Shown: positions 16,494 through 24,944, counted from the stretch's first letter. The stretch is DNA of 60,656 nucleotides from Candidatus Mediterraneibacter faecipullorum (GCA_019119675.1 DWWO01000134.1:1-60656); one strand, 5' to 3'. The notes: a model not told the origin generated them from the letters alone. Translations and numbers: made by a program.

Positions 16494-17342
16494 ATGAATC
16501 TGGAACAACTGAAATACTTTAAAGAAAAGAACGGATATACATTCGCACAGCTCGCTGAGCTTTCAGGCGTGCCTCAGGGAACGATCCAGAAGATATTTAA
16601 CGGGGAGACGCGGACGCCGAGAAACAAGACTGTCCGTGCACTGGAGTTTGTCATGAAGAGTGAACAGCAGAATCCGACACCGGATGTCGGGACGGACTTT
16701 GAAGATGAGCCGTTGGGTTACACATACGGCAGGGAGTTTGGCAGTTCAGATCTTGTCTGCGAGCCGTCCACTGTGTATAAGGCAAAGCCGGGCGGATATA
16801 CTCTGGATGATTACTATGCGATCCCGGATAATAGACGGGTGGAGCTGATCGACGGCGTGATCTATGATATGGCTGCACCAAGTACGATTCATCAGTATAT
16901 TATTGCAAAGCTCCTTGCAGCTTTTGACGGATGGATTTCTTCAAAAAACGGGGGCTGCATTGTACTTCCGTCCCCGCTTGATGTTCAGATCGACTGTGAT
17001 GATCGCTCGATGGTGGAGCCGGATCTTGTTGTCATCTGTGATCCGGCGAAACGTATCACAAGATGTATCATGGGTGCTCCGGATCTGGTGATAGAGGTTC
17101 TTTCTCCATCGTCAACCCGCATGGACACAAAGATCAAACTTGCCAAATACGCTTCTGCGGGGGTGCGGGAATACTGGGTGATCGATCCGAAGCGTGAGCG
17201 TGTGTGCGTGTACTGGGCTCCGGAGGAGGATATAGCGGCGGTATACGGGCCGGAGGATGATGTGCCGGTCGGGATTTTTGGCGGGGAGTTTCATGTGCCG
17301 ATGAGCCGGATCTTTGAACAGATCAGACTAATGGAGGTTTGA
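16494..17342 (+). CDS. HTH-Uma2 fusion: XRE-like DNA-binding domain plus Uma2 PD-(D/E)XK nuclease domain
   Basis: A 282-residue two-domain protein. Residues 1-54 are an XRE-like helix-turn-helix (FAQLAELSGVPQGTIQKIFNGETR); about 105-278 are the Uma2 (DUF820) fold with all core elements: VEPDLVVI, PDLVIEVLSPSS, the Lys-bearing DTKIKLAKYASAGVREYW and VIDPKRERV. Uma2 belongs to the PD-(D/E)XK nuclease superfamily, but its biological role is not settled. AGGAGG lies 5-6 bases before the ATG. It is a monocistronic gene with its own palindromic promoter, ending in a small CGAC-AAAA-GTCG hairpin. It might be a defence or genome-maintenance nuclease under tight self-repression. Confidence 0.88.
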   Translation: MNLEQLKYFKEKNGYTFAQLAELSGVPQGTIQKIFNGETRTPRNKTVRALEFVMKSEQQNPTPDVGTDFEDEPLGYTYGREFGSSDLVCEPSTVYKAKPGGYTLDDYYAIPDNRRVELIDGVIYDMAAPSTIHQYIIAKLLAAFDGWISSKNGGCIVLPSPLDVQIDCDDRSMVEPDLVVICDPAKRITRCIMGAPDLVIEVLSPSSTRMDTKIKLAKYASAGVREYWVIDPKRERVCVYWAPEEDIAAVYGPEDDVPVGIFGGEFHVPMSRIFEQIRLMEV

Positions 17343-17375
17343 AAGCGACAAAAGTCGAAAACCTGATTTAATATA

Positions 17376-17436
17376 TGTACAAAAGCAGCCGCAGTGTGGT
17401 ATACTACCTCATGTGGCGGTTTCTGGCAGCTTTTGT
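17376..17436 (+). promoter_or_regulatory. Dyad around an extended -10 upstream of mrp
   Basis: ACAAAAGC (17379-17386) pairs perfectly with GCTTTTGT (17429-17436), and between them lies GTGTGGTATACTACC with a TATACT -10 inside a small GGTA/TACC dyad. No good -35 is visible 17 bases upstream. It is the only promoter-like signal between the Uma2 gene and mrp. Confidence 0.35.
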
Positions 17437-17472
17437 CAGAACAAGTCTTAGAAAGAAAGAAGGTTGTGAATC

Positions 17473-18303
17473 ATGGCAGAAGAACAGAATACAAATGAAT
17501 GTACAGAAGAATCCTGTGCGGGCTGTGCTCATGCAGATACATGCAGCAGTAAGAAGACAGACTTCCGCGAGCCGGCGAATATGTACTCTTCGATCAAGAA
17601 AGTGATCGGAGTTGTCAGCGGCAAGGGCGGGGTTGGAAAATCACTTGTGACAGCGTCTCTCGCGAGAATGATGAGAGAGAAAGGATATAAAGTCGGTATC
17701 CTTGACGCGGATATTACAGGTCCGTCTATCCCGAAGATGTATGGTGTCCACACGAAAGCGGGAGCAACAGAAGAGAATATTATCCCATGTACTGCGAAAG
17801 ACGGCACAAAGATCATGTCCGTCAATCTGCTCCTTGAGGATGAGTCCGCTCCGGTTATCTGGAGAGGGCCGATCATTGCAAGCGTGGTAAAACAGTTCTG
17901 GACAGACGTTATGTGGGGAGATCTGGATTATCTCTTCGTGGACATGCCGCCGGGAACAGGCGATGTGCCGCTGACCGTATTCCAGTCCCTTCCGGTTGAC
18001 GGTGTTGTTATCGTTACATCACCGCAGGATCTGGTACAGATGATCGTGAAGAAAGCGGCCAACATGGCAGAACAGATGAATATTCCGGTGCTTGGCATTG
18101 TGGAGAACTACAGTTATGTGAAATGTCCGGACTGCGGCAGAGAGATCAAAGTATTCGGTGAGAGCAATATCGAACAGATCGCAGCGGAGATGAGCGTTCC
18201 GGTACTCGGAAAGATGCCGATCGATATGGATCTGGCAAAAGCAGTTGAGGAAGAGCGCTTCTATGAAGTGACGAATCCGTATATGAATGATGCAGAACTT
18301 TAA
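17473..18303 (+). CDS. Mrp/NBP35-type iron-sulfur cluster carrier ATPase
   Basis: A 276-residue P-loop ATPase of the Mrp/ApbC family, which carries [4Fe-4S] clusters to apo-proteins in the cytoplasm. Deviant Walker A is GKGGVGKS (50-57); switch motifs DADITGPSIPK and DMPPGTGD are present. The cluster-binding CPDC near residue 218 is conserved, and an N-terminal Cys-rich segment (CTEESCAGCAHADTC, 10-24) resembles the extra ferredoxin-like region of NBP35. AAGAAGG precedes the ATG. It has its own strong terminator. Useful to the many Fe-S proteins in the window (HdrABC, the aldo/keto reductase relic), but no operon link is seen. Confidence 0.92.
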   Translation: MAEEQNTNECTEESCAGCAHADTCSSKKTDFREPANMYSSIKKVIGVVSGKGGVGKSLVTASLARMMREKGYKVGILDADITGPSIPKMYGVHTKAGATEENIIPCTAKDGTKIMSVNLLLEDESAPVIWRGPIIASVVKQFWTDVMWGDLDYLFVDMPPGTGDVPLTVFQSLPVDGVVIVTSPQDLVQMIVKKAANMAEQMNIPVLGIVENYSYVKCPDCGREIKVFGESNIEQIAAEMSVPVLGKMPIDMDLAKAVEEERFYEVTNPYMNDAEL

Positions 18304-18337
18304 AGCAGAGTATTGATGCTTTGAGGCAGAAGACTTC

Positions 18338-18389
18338 AGCCTGCAGCAAACAGTAAAGATACAGATTACAGTTTGTCTGCAGGCTTTTT
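18338..18389 (+). terminator. Intrinsic terminator of mrp
   Basis: AGCCTGCAG-CAAAC (18338-18351) pairs with GTTTG-TCTGCAGGCT (18371-18385), with one unpaired base and a 19-base loop, followed by TTTTTG. Confidence 0.85.
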
Positions 18390-18510
18390 GTTTAATAGGA
18401 AACTTCGTTCCCTATTAAACAAAACGCTCCGCGGGATGCGCACTCGCGCGAAGTGGATATTTGTCGCTAAAGCGACCGCGCTCGGCGCGAGAGTTCCGCA
18501 AGCGGAACTC
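18388..18510. repeat. Composite multi-hairpin intergenic element
   Basis: Four consecutive foldback units follow the mrp terminator: TTGTTTAATAGG/CCCTATTAAACAA (18388-18422), CACTCGCGCGAAGTG, GTCGC-TAAA-GCGAC, and a perfect GAGTTCCGC-AA-GCGGAACTC (18491-18510). The density of small stems and lack of a coding signature suggest a mobile or dispersed intergenic repeat. The remaining bases to the esterase start (18511-18577) hold nothing clear beyond its ribosome site. Confidence 0.6.
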
Positions 18511-18577
18511 TTTGTTCCATACTCAGTCATTATAGTGCAGACTGGATCGATATTTCTATGAGACAGGAGGAGATTGT

Positions 18578-19573
18578 TTGACAGGAGAAAAGATTCTTTT
18601 ATGGCAGGAAGGTGAGTACCAATATCCTGCAGCATATGGTTTTGTACCGTTTTTGACCAGCTATATTCATGAAGACAAAGATATCCGTCCGGCCATGATC
18701 GTTGTTCCGGGCGGGGCATACCGCAATGCGTCCCCGTCGGAGGGGCATCTTCCGGCGGAGGAGTTTTACCGCGCCGGTTATAATGTGTTTGTATTGGCTT
18801 ATACAGTAAATCTTCTGGACGAGCCGTTGAAATTGCAGCCTCTCCGTGATATTTCACGGGCAGTACGCATGATCCGAAAAAATGCAGAAAAGTATTCGGT
18901 TGATCCGGAGAAAATTGCTCTGTGCGGATTCTCGGCAGGGGGACATCTCTGCGCCAGCCTGTGTGTGCATTTCGGAGATATTACAGATCCAGCTCCACGG
19001 TATCAGGCAGTGTCTGACCGTCCGGATGCAGCAATCCTTTCATATCCGGTGATCACATCCGGAGAATATGCCCACAGGGATTCCATGACTGCACTGCTGG
19101 GAAGTGAGCCGACAGAGGAAGAACTGGAATACATGTCGCTGGAAAAGCATGTGACAGCGGATACTACTCCTTGTTTCTTATGGCAGACTGTGACAGATGC
19201 CACGGTTCCTGTGGAGAACAGTTATCTCTTTGCAGAGGCGTGCCGGAAAAACGGAGTCCGTTTCGCGCATCATGTGTTTTCAGAGGGGGTGCATGGAATG
19301 TCCGTGGCCACGGAGCAGTGGCTGGAGAGAGAGTTCGGCGTCCCTTACACACTGGAACAGATCCGGATGCTGGCGGATGCTGTTTCACAGGGCAGGACAG
19401 CTTACCCGAAAGAGAAGGGGGACGAGATACTCGCGGATTTCGGATTAGACGGTAAGAAAAAAGAAAAATGGACGTCTGAGGAAAAAGCTGCGATTCGTGA
19501 TACTCTGAAAGAAGTGGGAACCTGGCCTCGTCTGGCAGAGGACTGGCTGGCTAAAACGTGGCAAAAAAACTGA
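18578..19573 (+). CDS. Alpha/beta hydrolase, acetyl-esterase type
   Basis: A 331-residue alpha/beta hydrolase. The oxyanion region VVPGGAYRNAS, the nucleophile elbow GFSAGGHL (Ser119) and a C-terminal HG pair (SEGVHGMS) give the expected Ser-Asp-His arrangement; the family includes BD-FAE-like and xylan acetyl-esterases. It starts at TTG 18578: AGGAGG lies 7 bases upstream and no in-frame ATG occurs before conserved sequence. An extra ~60-residue charged C-terminal segment ends WLAKTWQKN. No signal peptide, so likely cytoplasmic deacetylation of imported oligosaccharides or drugs. Confidence 0.88.
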   Translation: MTGEKILLWQEGEYQYPAAYGFVPFLTSYIHEDKDIRPAMIVVPGGAYRNASPSEGHLPAEEFYRAGYNVFVLAYTVNLLDEPLKLQPLRDISRAVRMIRKNAEKYSVDPEKIALCGFSAGGHLCASLCVHFGDITDPAPRYQAVSDRPDAAILSYPVITSGEYAHRDSMTALLGSEPTEEELEYMSLEKHVTADTTPCFLWQTVTDATVPVENSYLFAEACRKNGVRFAHHVFSEGVHGMSVATEQWLEREFGVPYTLEQIRMLADAVSQGRTAYPKEKGDEILADFGLDGKKKEKWTSEEKAAIRDTLKEVGTWPRLAEDWLAKTWQKN

Positions 19574-19603
19574 TATTAATAACAGGCACAAAGGAGAAAG
19601 AAA

Positions 19604-20374
19604 ATGAGACTACTGTTTATCCGGCATGGTGATCCGGACTATGTACATGATACATTAACAGAGAAAGGGCACAGGGAGGCTGCACTTCTGGCAGAGCGCG
19701 CAGAGGCACTGCAGCTCGGGAAATGTTTTGTTTCCCCGCTGGGAAGAGCGCAGGCGACAGCAGGATACAGCATGAAGAAGCTGGGACGTACGGCAAAAAC
19801 TCTGGGATGGCTCCAGGAGTTTCCCGCACGGATAGATTTGAATCGGGCGCCGCAGCTTCTTGATGCATTTCCGAATGCCAGGAAAGAAGACGGGAAATAT
19901 GCGCCGCATATCGTATGGGATATTATGCCTTCGTACTGGGGAGAATTCAGTGATTGTATGGATCCGGCGCGCTGGCGGGAGTGTGAGATCAGCCGCAATT
20001 CGGACACAGTAGAAATATACGATTATGTGACAGGGGAATTTGACAAGCTGCTGATGGAACATGGATACATCAGGGATGGAAGATGTTACAAGGTAGAAAA
20101 GGAGAGTACGGAAACACTGACATTTTTCTGCCATTTCGGGATCACCTGTGTATTCCTTGCCCATCTGTGGGGAATATCGCCCTTTTTGCTCTGGCACAGT
20201 CTTGCACTTGCTCCTACATCAGTGACAGAGATCGTAACTGAAGAGAGACAGCAGGGGATCGCATGTTTCAGGGGCCTGAAGATCGGAGATGTATCACATC
20301 TCGTACTGGGAGGCGAGCCTGTCTCTACTGCCGCCAGATTCTGTGAAGTATACAGCGGAACAGGACTGCACTGA
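19604..20374 (+). CDS. Histidine phosphatase superfamily protein
   Basis: A 256-residue branch-1 histidine phosphatase (phosphoglycerate-mutase-like). The catalytic RHG lies at residues 6-8 in LLFIRHGDPDY, the LTEKGHREA helix follows, and the second His is in FFCHFGITCVFLA. Insertions around 75-130 make it longer than the minimal fold (~200). It starts 30 bases after the esterase with AAAGGAGAAAG upstream, so the two are probably cotranscribed. Substrate unknown; these enzymes act on phosphosugars, cofactor phosphates or nucleotides. Confidence 0.88.
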   Translation: MRLLFIRHGDPDYVHDTLTEKGHREAALLAERAEALQLGKCFVSPLGRAQATAGYSMKKLGRTAKTLGWLQEFPARIDLNRAPQLLDAFPNARKEDGKYAPHIVWDIMPSYWGEFSDCMDPARWRECEISRNSDTVEIYDYVTGEFDKLLMEHGYIRDGRCYKVEKESTETLTFFCHFGITCVFLAHLWGISPFLLWHSLALAPTSVTEIVTEERQQGIACFRGLKIGDVSHLVLGGEPVSTAARFCEVYSGTGLH

Positions 20375-20446
20375 GAGAATCTGAGGCAACCGGGGAGATA
20401 TGTGCATAGTATAATAGAAAGACTTTAATAAGGAGCTCTTTCTGTT

Positions 20447-20926
20447 ATGGCATATGAAACATTTGAAAAGGTAGAAGGAATTATTCAGACGATCAACAGG
20501 GGCGACGACTGTTGTTCCATGACATTGTCCGTCATCAGCGATTCTAACATTGTAAATGTGGTTGTATCCGGAGATACGACCGTGATTGATAATGTACGGC
20601 TGCGCCCGGGTATGCGTATTGCTGCATTTTATGATACAAATCTGCCCACACCTGCGGTATATCCACCTCAATACCGGGCAGAGCTGATAACATCTCTGAG
20701 GAGAGGGCAGCAGGTGCTGCTGGATTACTTTGATGATGAGCTTGCATCAGCAGATGGTTCGCTAAAGCTGAATATAGGACCGATGACAAACGTGATGACA
20801 CTGAACGGTCAGCAGTATACCTGCAGCCCGGAGAATACAGAACTGCTCGTTTATTATACAGCGAGCACATTCAGCATGCCGGCACAGACAACACCCCAGA
20901 AAGTGATCGTCATGTGTCAGTATTAA
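20447..20926 (+). CDS. Conserved clostridial protein of unknown function (OB-like)
   Basis: A 159-residue, beta-rich protein without signal peptide or membrane segment. The segment RPGMRIAAFYDTNLPTPAVYPPQY is the most family-like part and recurs in small uncharacterised Firmicutes proteins that I recall as OB-fold-like; a two-Cys pair (DDCC) lies near residue 25. I cannot assign a function. AAGGAG precedes the ATG by about 11 bases and lies in the loop of a 7-bp AGAAAGA/TCTTTCT hairpin, which may limit translation. A TATAAT at about 20411 is a likely -10. It is followed by a strong hairpin shared with the convergent gene. Confidence 0.7.
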   Translation: MAYETFEKVEGIIQTINRGDDCCSMTLSVISDSNIVNVVVSGDTTVIDNVRLRPGMRIAAFYDTNLPTPAVYPPQYRAELITSLRRGQQVLLDYFDDELASADGSLKLNIGPMTNVMTLNGQQYTCSPENTELLVYYTASTFSMPAQTTPQKVIVMCQY

Positions 20927-20947
20927 TTAAGAAAAGATGCAAAATAT

Positions 20948-20987
20948 GGAAACAGCCTCTGACTGATATCTGTCCGAGGCTGTTTCC
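20948..20987. terminator. Shared hairpin terminator between convergent genes
   Basis: A perfect 12-bp stem, GGAAACAGCCTC (20948-20959) with GAGGCTGTTTCC (20976-20987). On the minus strand it is followed by ATATTTTGC. It separates the unknown protein gene (+) from the Spo0A_C gene (-). Confidence 0.7.
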
Positions 20988-20989
20988 TG

Positions 20990-21436
20990 TTACTCCATCA
21001 TTCTTGACAGTCTTATATAGAAAGCACTCAGTGCCTCACAGTATGCGTTCGAGATCGGACATATGACTGCAATATGCCGGTCTGCTATCTGCACTTCGTG
21101 AGTGAGCTGAATGATATAATCATACATATATTTGAAGAATTCTTTATTGGTGGGTTTCTTATTCCGGTTTGACCGGTTAAAGATGATATCGAGCAGTTCT
21201 GTATTGTGAGAATTCCATACACAGTTTACAATTGTGCGCATATTCTTCTCGACACAGCTCCAGGTTGTGTGAAAATGTTTCGCTACGTCAAGATATAATG
21301 TCTTTGTGATACAGTCGATGCGCTCTTCGTCTTCGAGAATGAGCTGGAGACTGTATACAATATAATTATATCCCGTGTAGGAACGGCTGACTCCAAAGGA
21401 ATCCAGAGTGTTGATAATTACTTTTTCATAATCCAT
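20990..21436 (-). CDS. Stand-alone Spo0A C-terminal-like DNA-binding protein
   Basis: A 148-residue protein consisting almost entirely of a domain resembling the Spo0A effector domain: GYNYIVYSLQLILEDEERIDCITKTLYLDVAKHF, then HTTWSCVEKNMRTIVNCVWN (the recognition-helix region) and KKPTNKEFFKYMYDYI, which parallels the KPTNSEFIA motif of Spo0A. There is no receiver domain. The start is placed at 21436 (MDYEKVIIN) because AGAGGG lies 8 bases upstream, too close to the alternative ATG at 21442. It may compete for 0A-box-like sites or regulate its own set independent of the phosphorelay. Monocistronic, just downstream of tRNA-Ser. Confidence 0.82.
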   Translation of the reverse strand: MDYEKVIINTLDSFGVSRSYTGYNYIVYSLQLILEDEERIDCITKTLYLDVAKHFHTTWSCVEKNMRTIVNCVWNSHNTELLDIIFNRSNRNKKPTNKEFFKYMYDYIIQLTHEVQIADRHIAVICPISNAYCEALSAFYIRLSRMME

Positions 21437-21577
21437 CCGCATGCCCTCTCTAATCTGGTCTGAGCCGCCTGTTCTTGGGAACACCTATAATATCGTAAAA
21501 TGCAGGTTTTTGTCAGACAAGGAAAAGAATTCGACTCTTTTCGACCTGCGTGATCAGAAAGGTCTGCAGACGAAAAT

Positions 21578-21622
21578 GACCGCTTCAGTCCTGCAAAAAT
21601 GATACATGCAGTCTGAGCGGTC
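21578..21622 (-). terminator. Terminator downstream of tRNA-Ser
   Basis: On the minus strand GACCGCT pairs with AGCGGTC, with an inner CTGCA/TGCAG stem, followed by ATTTTCG. It lies about 30 bases after the tRNA 3' end. Confidence 0.65.
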
Positions 21623-21652
21623 GTGTTCTTATAAATCTGTTCAATTGCAGAG

Positions 21653-21738
21653 CGGAGACGGAGGGATTCGAACCCTCGTGCCCCGGAGGGCAAACGCATT
21701 TCGAGTGCGCCCCGTTATGACCACTTCGATACGTCTCC
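21653..21738 (-). tRNA. tRNA-Ser (anticodon CGA)
   Basis: Read on the minus strand, the acceptor GGAGACG pairs with CGTCTCC, the T arm contains GGTTCGAATCC, the anticodon loop CTCGAAA gives anticodon CGA, and a long variable arm (GTTTGCCCTCCGGGGCAC) marks a class II serine tRNA. Discriminator G; CCA is not encoded. It decodes UCG. Confidence 0.95.
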
Positions 21739-21830
21739 TGATTACATGAGCTGCGGATGCAGATCGGGCATCCACAGCTTTATTATTATATCAGAGTTGA
21801 GGGTAAATGAAAACCCTCAAAATGAAAATT

Positions 21831-23465
21831 TTAATCATTCTCCTCTGTCTGTACAGAGTATGTCTGTCTCTTTCTCGCCATCTCGTCACTTTCGAGATAC
21901 TCATCGTATGTGGTGATCTTGTCGATGAGGTGTCCTCCCGGCACGATTTCCATGATACGGTTCGCGGTGGTCTGGACAATCTGATGGTCTCTTGAGGTAA
22001 AGAGGAGCACGCCCGGGAATTTGATCATACCGTTGTTGAGGGCTGTGATCGCTTCCATATCAAGATGGTTGGTCGGCTCATCGAGCAGCAGGACATTTGC
22101 GCCTGAGATCATCATTTTAGAGAGCAGGCAGCGGACTTTCTCACCCCCGGATAATACCTTCAGTTTTTTTACGCCGTCTTCACCGGAGAAGAGCATACGG
22201 CCGAGGAAACCACGGACATATGTGACGTCTTTTTCTTCAGAATACTGGGTGAGCCATTCCGTAATATTGTAGTCACTGTCAAATTCTCCTCCGAAATCCT
22301 TCGGGAAGTATGCCTGAGAAGTAGTAACGCCCCATTTATATGTTCCCTCATCCGGTTCCATCTCGCCGATCAGGATTTTGAACAGCACGGTCTTGGCGAG
22401 CTCGTTGCTGCCGACAAATGCCACTTTATCATCATGTCCGAGAGTAAAACTGATGTTGTCCAGCACCTTTTCTCCGTCGATCGTCTTTGAGAGTCCTTCG
22501 ACTGTAAGAACTTCATTACCGATCTCGCGGTTCGGACGGAAGTCGATATATGGATATTTTCTGCTGGACGGCTTAATCTCGTCGAGCTGGATCTTCTCCA
22601 GTGCACGCTTCCTTGAAGTCGCCTGTTTGGATTTGGAAGCGTTGGCGCTGAATCGGGAGATAAACTCCTGGAGTTCTTTGATCTTTTCTTCCTTTTTCTT
22701 GTTCGCCTCTTTCATCTGGCGGATCAGGAGCTGGCTCGACTCATACCAGAAGTCATAGTTTCCGGCATAGAGCTGTATTTTTCCATAATCGATATCCGCA
22801 ATCTGGGTACATACTTTATTTAAGAAGTAACGGTCATGGGATACAACGATCACTGTATTGTCAAAGTTGATCAGGAACTCCTCGAGCCATGCGATGGCGT
22901 CCAGGTCAAGATGGTTGGTCGGCTCGTCAAGAAGCAGGATGTCCGGGTTACCGAACAGCGCCTGGGCGAGCAGTACCTTCACTTTTTCAGGACCGGTCAG
23001 GTCTCTCATATATTTATAATGAAGTTCCATATCAATGCCAAGTCCGTTCAGAAGGGCGGCGGCATCAGATTCAGCTTCCCAGCCGTTCATTGTGGCAAAT
23101 TCCGCTTCAAGCTCACTTGCCTTGATTCCGTCCTCCTCTGTAAAGTCCTCTTTTGCATAGATGACTTCCTTTTCTTTCATGATCTCATACAGCCTTGCAT
23201 TTCCCATGATGACTGTGTCAAGGACCGGATATTCGTCATATTTAAAATGATCCTGCTGCAGGAATGATAATCTTTCTCCCGGAGTGATGGCAATCTCGCC
23301 CTTTGTCGGCTCAAGCTGTCCGGACAGGATCTTCAGAAATGTAGATTTTCCCGCACCGTTGGCACCGATGAGACCGTAGCAGTTGCCTTCTGTGAACTTG
23401 ATGTTGACATCCTCAAAAAGCGCTTTCTTGCCTACGCGCAGTGTCACATTGTTTGCACTGATCAT
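21831..23465 (-). CDS. ABC-F family ATPase (YkpA/YbiT-like)
   Basis: A 544-residue protein with two ABC domains and no membrane part, the ABC-F type that acts on ribosomes. The first domain has GANGAGKST and LLLDEPTNHLDLDA, but its signature reads LTGPEKVK rather than LSGGQ. The second has a Walker A of GSNELAKT (last Gly replaced by Ala), signature LSGGEKVRC and an H-loop reading SRDHQ, with Arg in place of the usual switch His. The linker region (EKIKELQEFISRFSANASKSKQATSRKRALEKI) is the ribosome-contacting P-site motif. I recall similar variants in other Clostridia, so I do not treat it as broken. Likely a translation factor. Confidence 0.9.
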   Translation of the reverse strand: MISANNVTLRVGKKALFEDVNIKFTEGNCYGLIGANGAGKSTFLKILSGQLEPTKGEIAITPGERLSFLQQDHFKYDEYPVLDTVIMGNARLYEIMKEKEVIYAKEDFTEEDGIKASELEAEFATMNGWEAESDAAALLNGLGIDMELHYKYMRDLTGPEKVKVLLAQALFGNPDILLLDEPTNHLDLDAIAWLEEFLINFDNTVIVVSHDRYFLNKVCTQIADIDYGKIQLYAGNYDFWYESSQLLIRQMKEANKKKEEKIKELQEFISRFSANASKSKQATSRKRALEKIQLDEIKPSSRKYPYIDFRPNREIGNEVLTVEGLSKTIDGEKVLDNISFTLGHDDKVAFVGSNELAKTVLFKILIGEMEPDEGTYKWGVTTSQAYFPKDFGGEFDSDYNITEWLTQYSEEKDVTYVRGFLGRMLFSGEDGVKKLKVLSGGEKVRCLLSKMMISGANVLLLDEPTNHLDMEAITALNNGMIKFPGVLLFTSRDHQIVQTTANRIMEIVPGGHLIDKITTYDEYLESDEMARKRQTYSVQTEEND

Positions 23466-23686
23466 ACTGATTTTTCTCCTTATAATAAAACTAAATACTT
23501 CAATTCATTACGCACCACCGCATATATTACCATGGATACCCATAAAAAGGCAAGGGGTTTCCGAATCAGAAGAAACAGTATATAATATAGGAGTAACAGT
23601 TCACCCGCCCATGCAGGACGGGAGGCTTTATGCTTGCATAAGGAGCAGCCCGGCCCTGCATGGGCGGAGTGAGCGCCTGTATACGA

Positions 23687-23922
23687 GCAAAGAAGCGGCG
23701 GCAGCCGCAGTAAGCACGCAAGTGCGGCTTTGCGAGTGGCGCGAGTGAACTGTGGGAACGCGGGAGCAAAGAAGCGGCGGCAGCCGCAGTAAGCACGCAA
23801 GTGCGTCTTTGCGAGTGGCGCGGGAGAACTGTGGAAGCACAGGATGCGCGGCAGCAAAGAAGCGGCGGCAGCCGCAGTAAGCACGCAAGTGCGTCTTTGC
23901 GAGTGGCGCGGGAGAACTGTGG
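23687..23922 (+). repeat. Three tandem copies of a ~69-bp dispersed repeat
   Basis: Copies at 23687-23756, 23766-23834 and 23854-23922 are almost identical, separated by 9 and 19 unrelated bases. Each begins GCAAAGAAGCGGCGGC, contains the hairpins GCGGC-A-GCCGC and CGCAAGTGCG, then CTTTGCGAGTGGCGCG, and ends GAACTGTGG. Related copies occur at 708, 5267, 5303 and 57152. The 23466-23686 stretch before it shows an AACAGTTCACCCGCCCATGCA segment and its partial inverse, probably degraded relatives; the block fills most of the 516-bp gap between ABC-F and patatin genes. Confidence 0.85.
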
Positions 23923-23981
23923 AACCACAGGGAGCGAGAGGAAAACAGACAGATTATTCATGGAAAAGAGGTTTAATCGTT

Positions 23982-24845
23982 ATGGCGATAAAGAAAGCAA
24001 CACTAGTGTTGGAGGGAGGTGCAACCCGGGGTGTCTTTACATCCGGTGCACTGGATTATCTGATGGATCAGGACTTTTACATGTCAGATGTGATCGGGGT
24101 ATCGGCGGGGGCATGCAACGCGGTCAGCTATGTGTCCATGCAGCCGCGCAGGACAAGAGACTGTATGATACCGGCAGATAAAAACAGCAGTTATTATTAT
24201 GGTATCCGGGACTTTGTAAAAGAAAAAAGCGTAATGAATATGGATCTGATTTTTGATAAATATCCGAATGAACTGATCCCTTTTGATTTCGATACGTATT
24301 TTAACTCGGAGATCAGATGTGAGATCGTGACAACGAACTGTATCACCGGGAAGGCGGAGTATATGACTGAGGATCACGACAGAGAAAGACTGATGAAGAT
24401 CTGCCGCGCTTCCAGCAGTATGCCTCTCCTGACCCCGATCGTCAATGTGGACGATGTTCCATATCTGGACGGCGGACTGGCAGATTCGATTCCGATCGGA
24501 CGCGCCCGGAAGCTCGGAAATGAGAAGATTGTGGTAATCCTTACGAAAAATCAGGGATACCGGAAAAAGGTGATATCTCCGGCGCTTCAGAGGGTATACC
24601 GGAGAGCATATAAATCTTATCCGAATCTGGTCCGCACTATATTCCGAAGGAGTTTTGAATACAATAAGGTCATGAATCATATCGATCAGCTGGAAAAGAG
24701 CGGTGAGATCTTTGTGCTGAGACCGCAGGTAAAACCGGTATCCAGACTGGAGCGCAACAAGGACTCACTGGAAGCTTTCTATGAGCACGGATACAGCTAT
24801 ATGGAGCGGAGGCTGGATGACTTGATGGCGTATCTTGAACGGTAG
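23982..24845 (+). CDS. Patatin-like phospholipase
   Basis: A 287-residue patatin-family lipid acyl hydrolase. Oxyanion loop GGATRGVFTSG (12-22), nucleophile GVSAG (Ser41) and the catalytic Asp in YLDGGLADSIP form the Ser-Asp dyad. The start at 23982 (MAIKKATLVLEGG) is chosen from AAGAGG upstream; the frame remains open far upstream only because it crosses the repeat block. No signal peptide. Family members hydrolyse membrane phospholipids or act as regulators; the C-terminal 90 basic residues (RRAYKSYPNLVRTIFRRSF) may contact membrane. Probably single-gene or leading into ppk. Confidence 0.92.
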   Translation: MAIKKATLVLEGGATRGVFTSGALDYLMDQDFYMSDVIGVSAGACNAVSYVSMQPRRTRDCMIPADKNSSYYYGIRDFVKEKSVMNMDLIFDKYPNELIPFDFDTYFNSEIRCEIVTTNCITGKAEYMTEDHDRERLMKICRASSSMPLLTPIVNVDDVPYLDGGLADSIPIGRARKLGNEKIVVILTKNQGYRKKVISPALQRVYRRAYKSYPNLVRTIFRRSFEYNKVMNHIDQLEKSGEIFVLRPQVKPVSRLERNKDSLEAFYEHGYSYMERRLDDLMAYLER

Positions 24846-24944
24846 TACAGCAAATCGTTATATGCCGGATCCTAAAACCGGGATTCGGCCGGCAGGAAAT
24901 TGATATAAAAATAAGCAGGAAAACACGACAAGGAGAAGGAAGAG

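Noticed and set aside
18373..18561. A 62-codon frame overlapping the mrp terminator and hairpin element
   Set aside because: It runs through terminator and foldback arms, has no ribosome site and is explained by the repeat element.
21831..23465. ABC-F gene as a degraded pseudogene because of unusual Walker A, signature and H-loop residues
   Set aside because: Length and linker are normal and I recall similar variants in other Clostridia, so it is treated as an intact subfamily member.
23687..23922. CRISPR array
   Set aside because: Repeats are ~69 bp with only two short unequal gaps (9 and 19 bases), no uniform spacers and no cas genes nearby.
23480..23980. Several small frames rich in Ala and the string RLCEWR across the repeat block
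   Set aside because: They arise from translating the repeat units; similar strings appear at other repeat copies in different frames.
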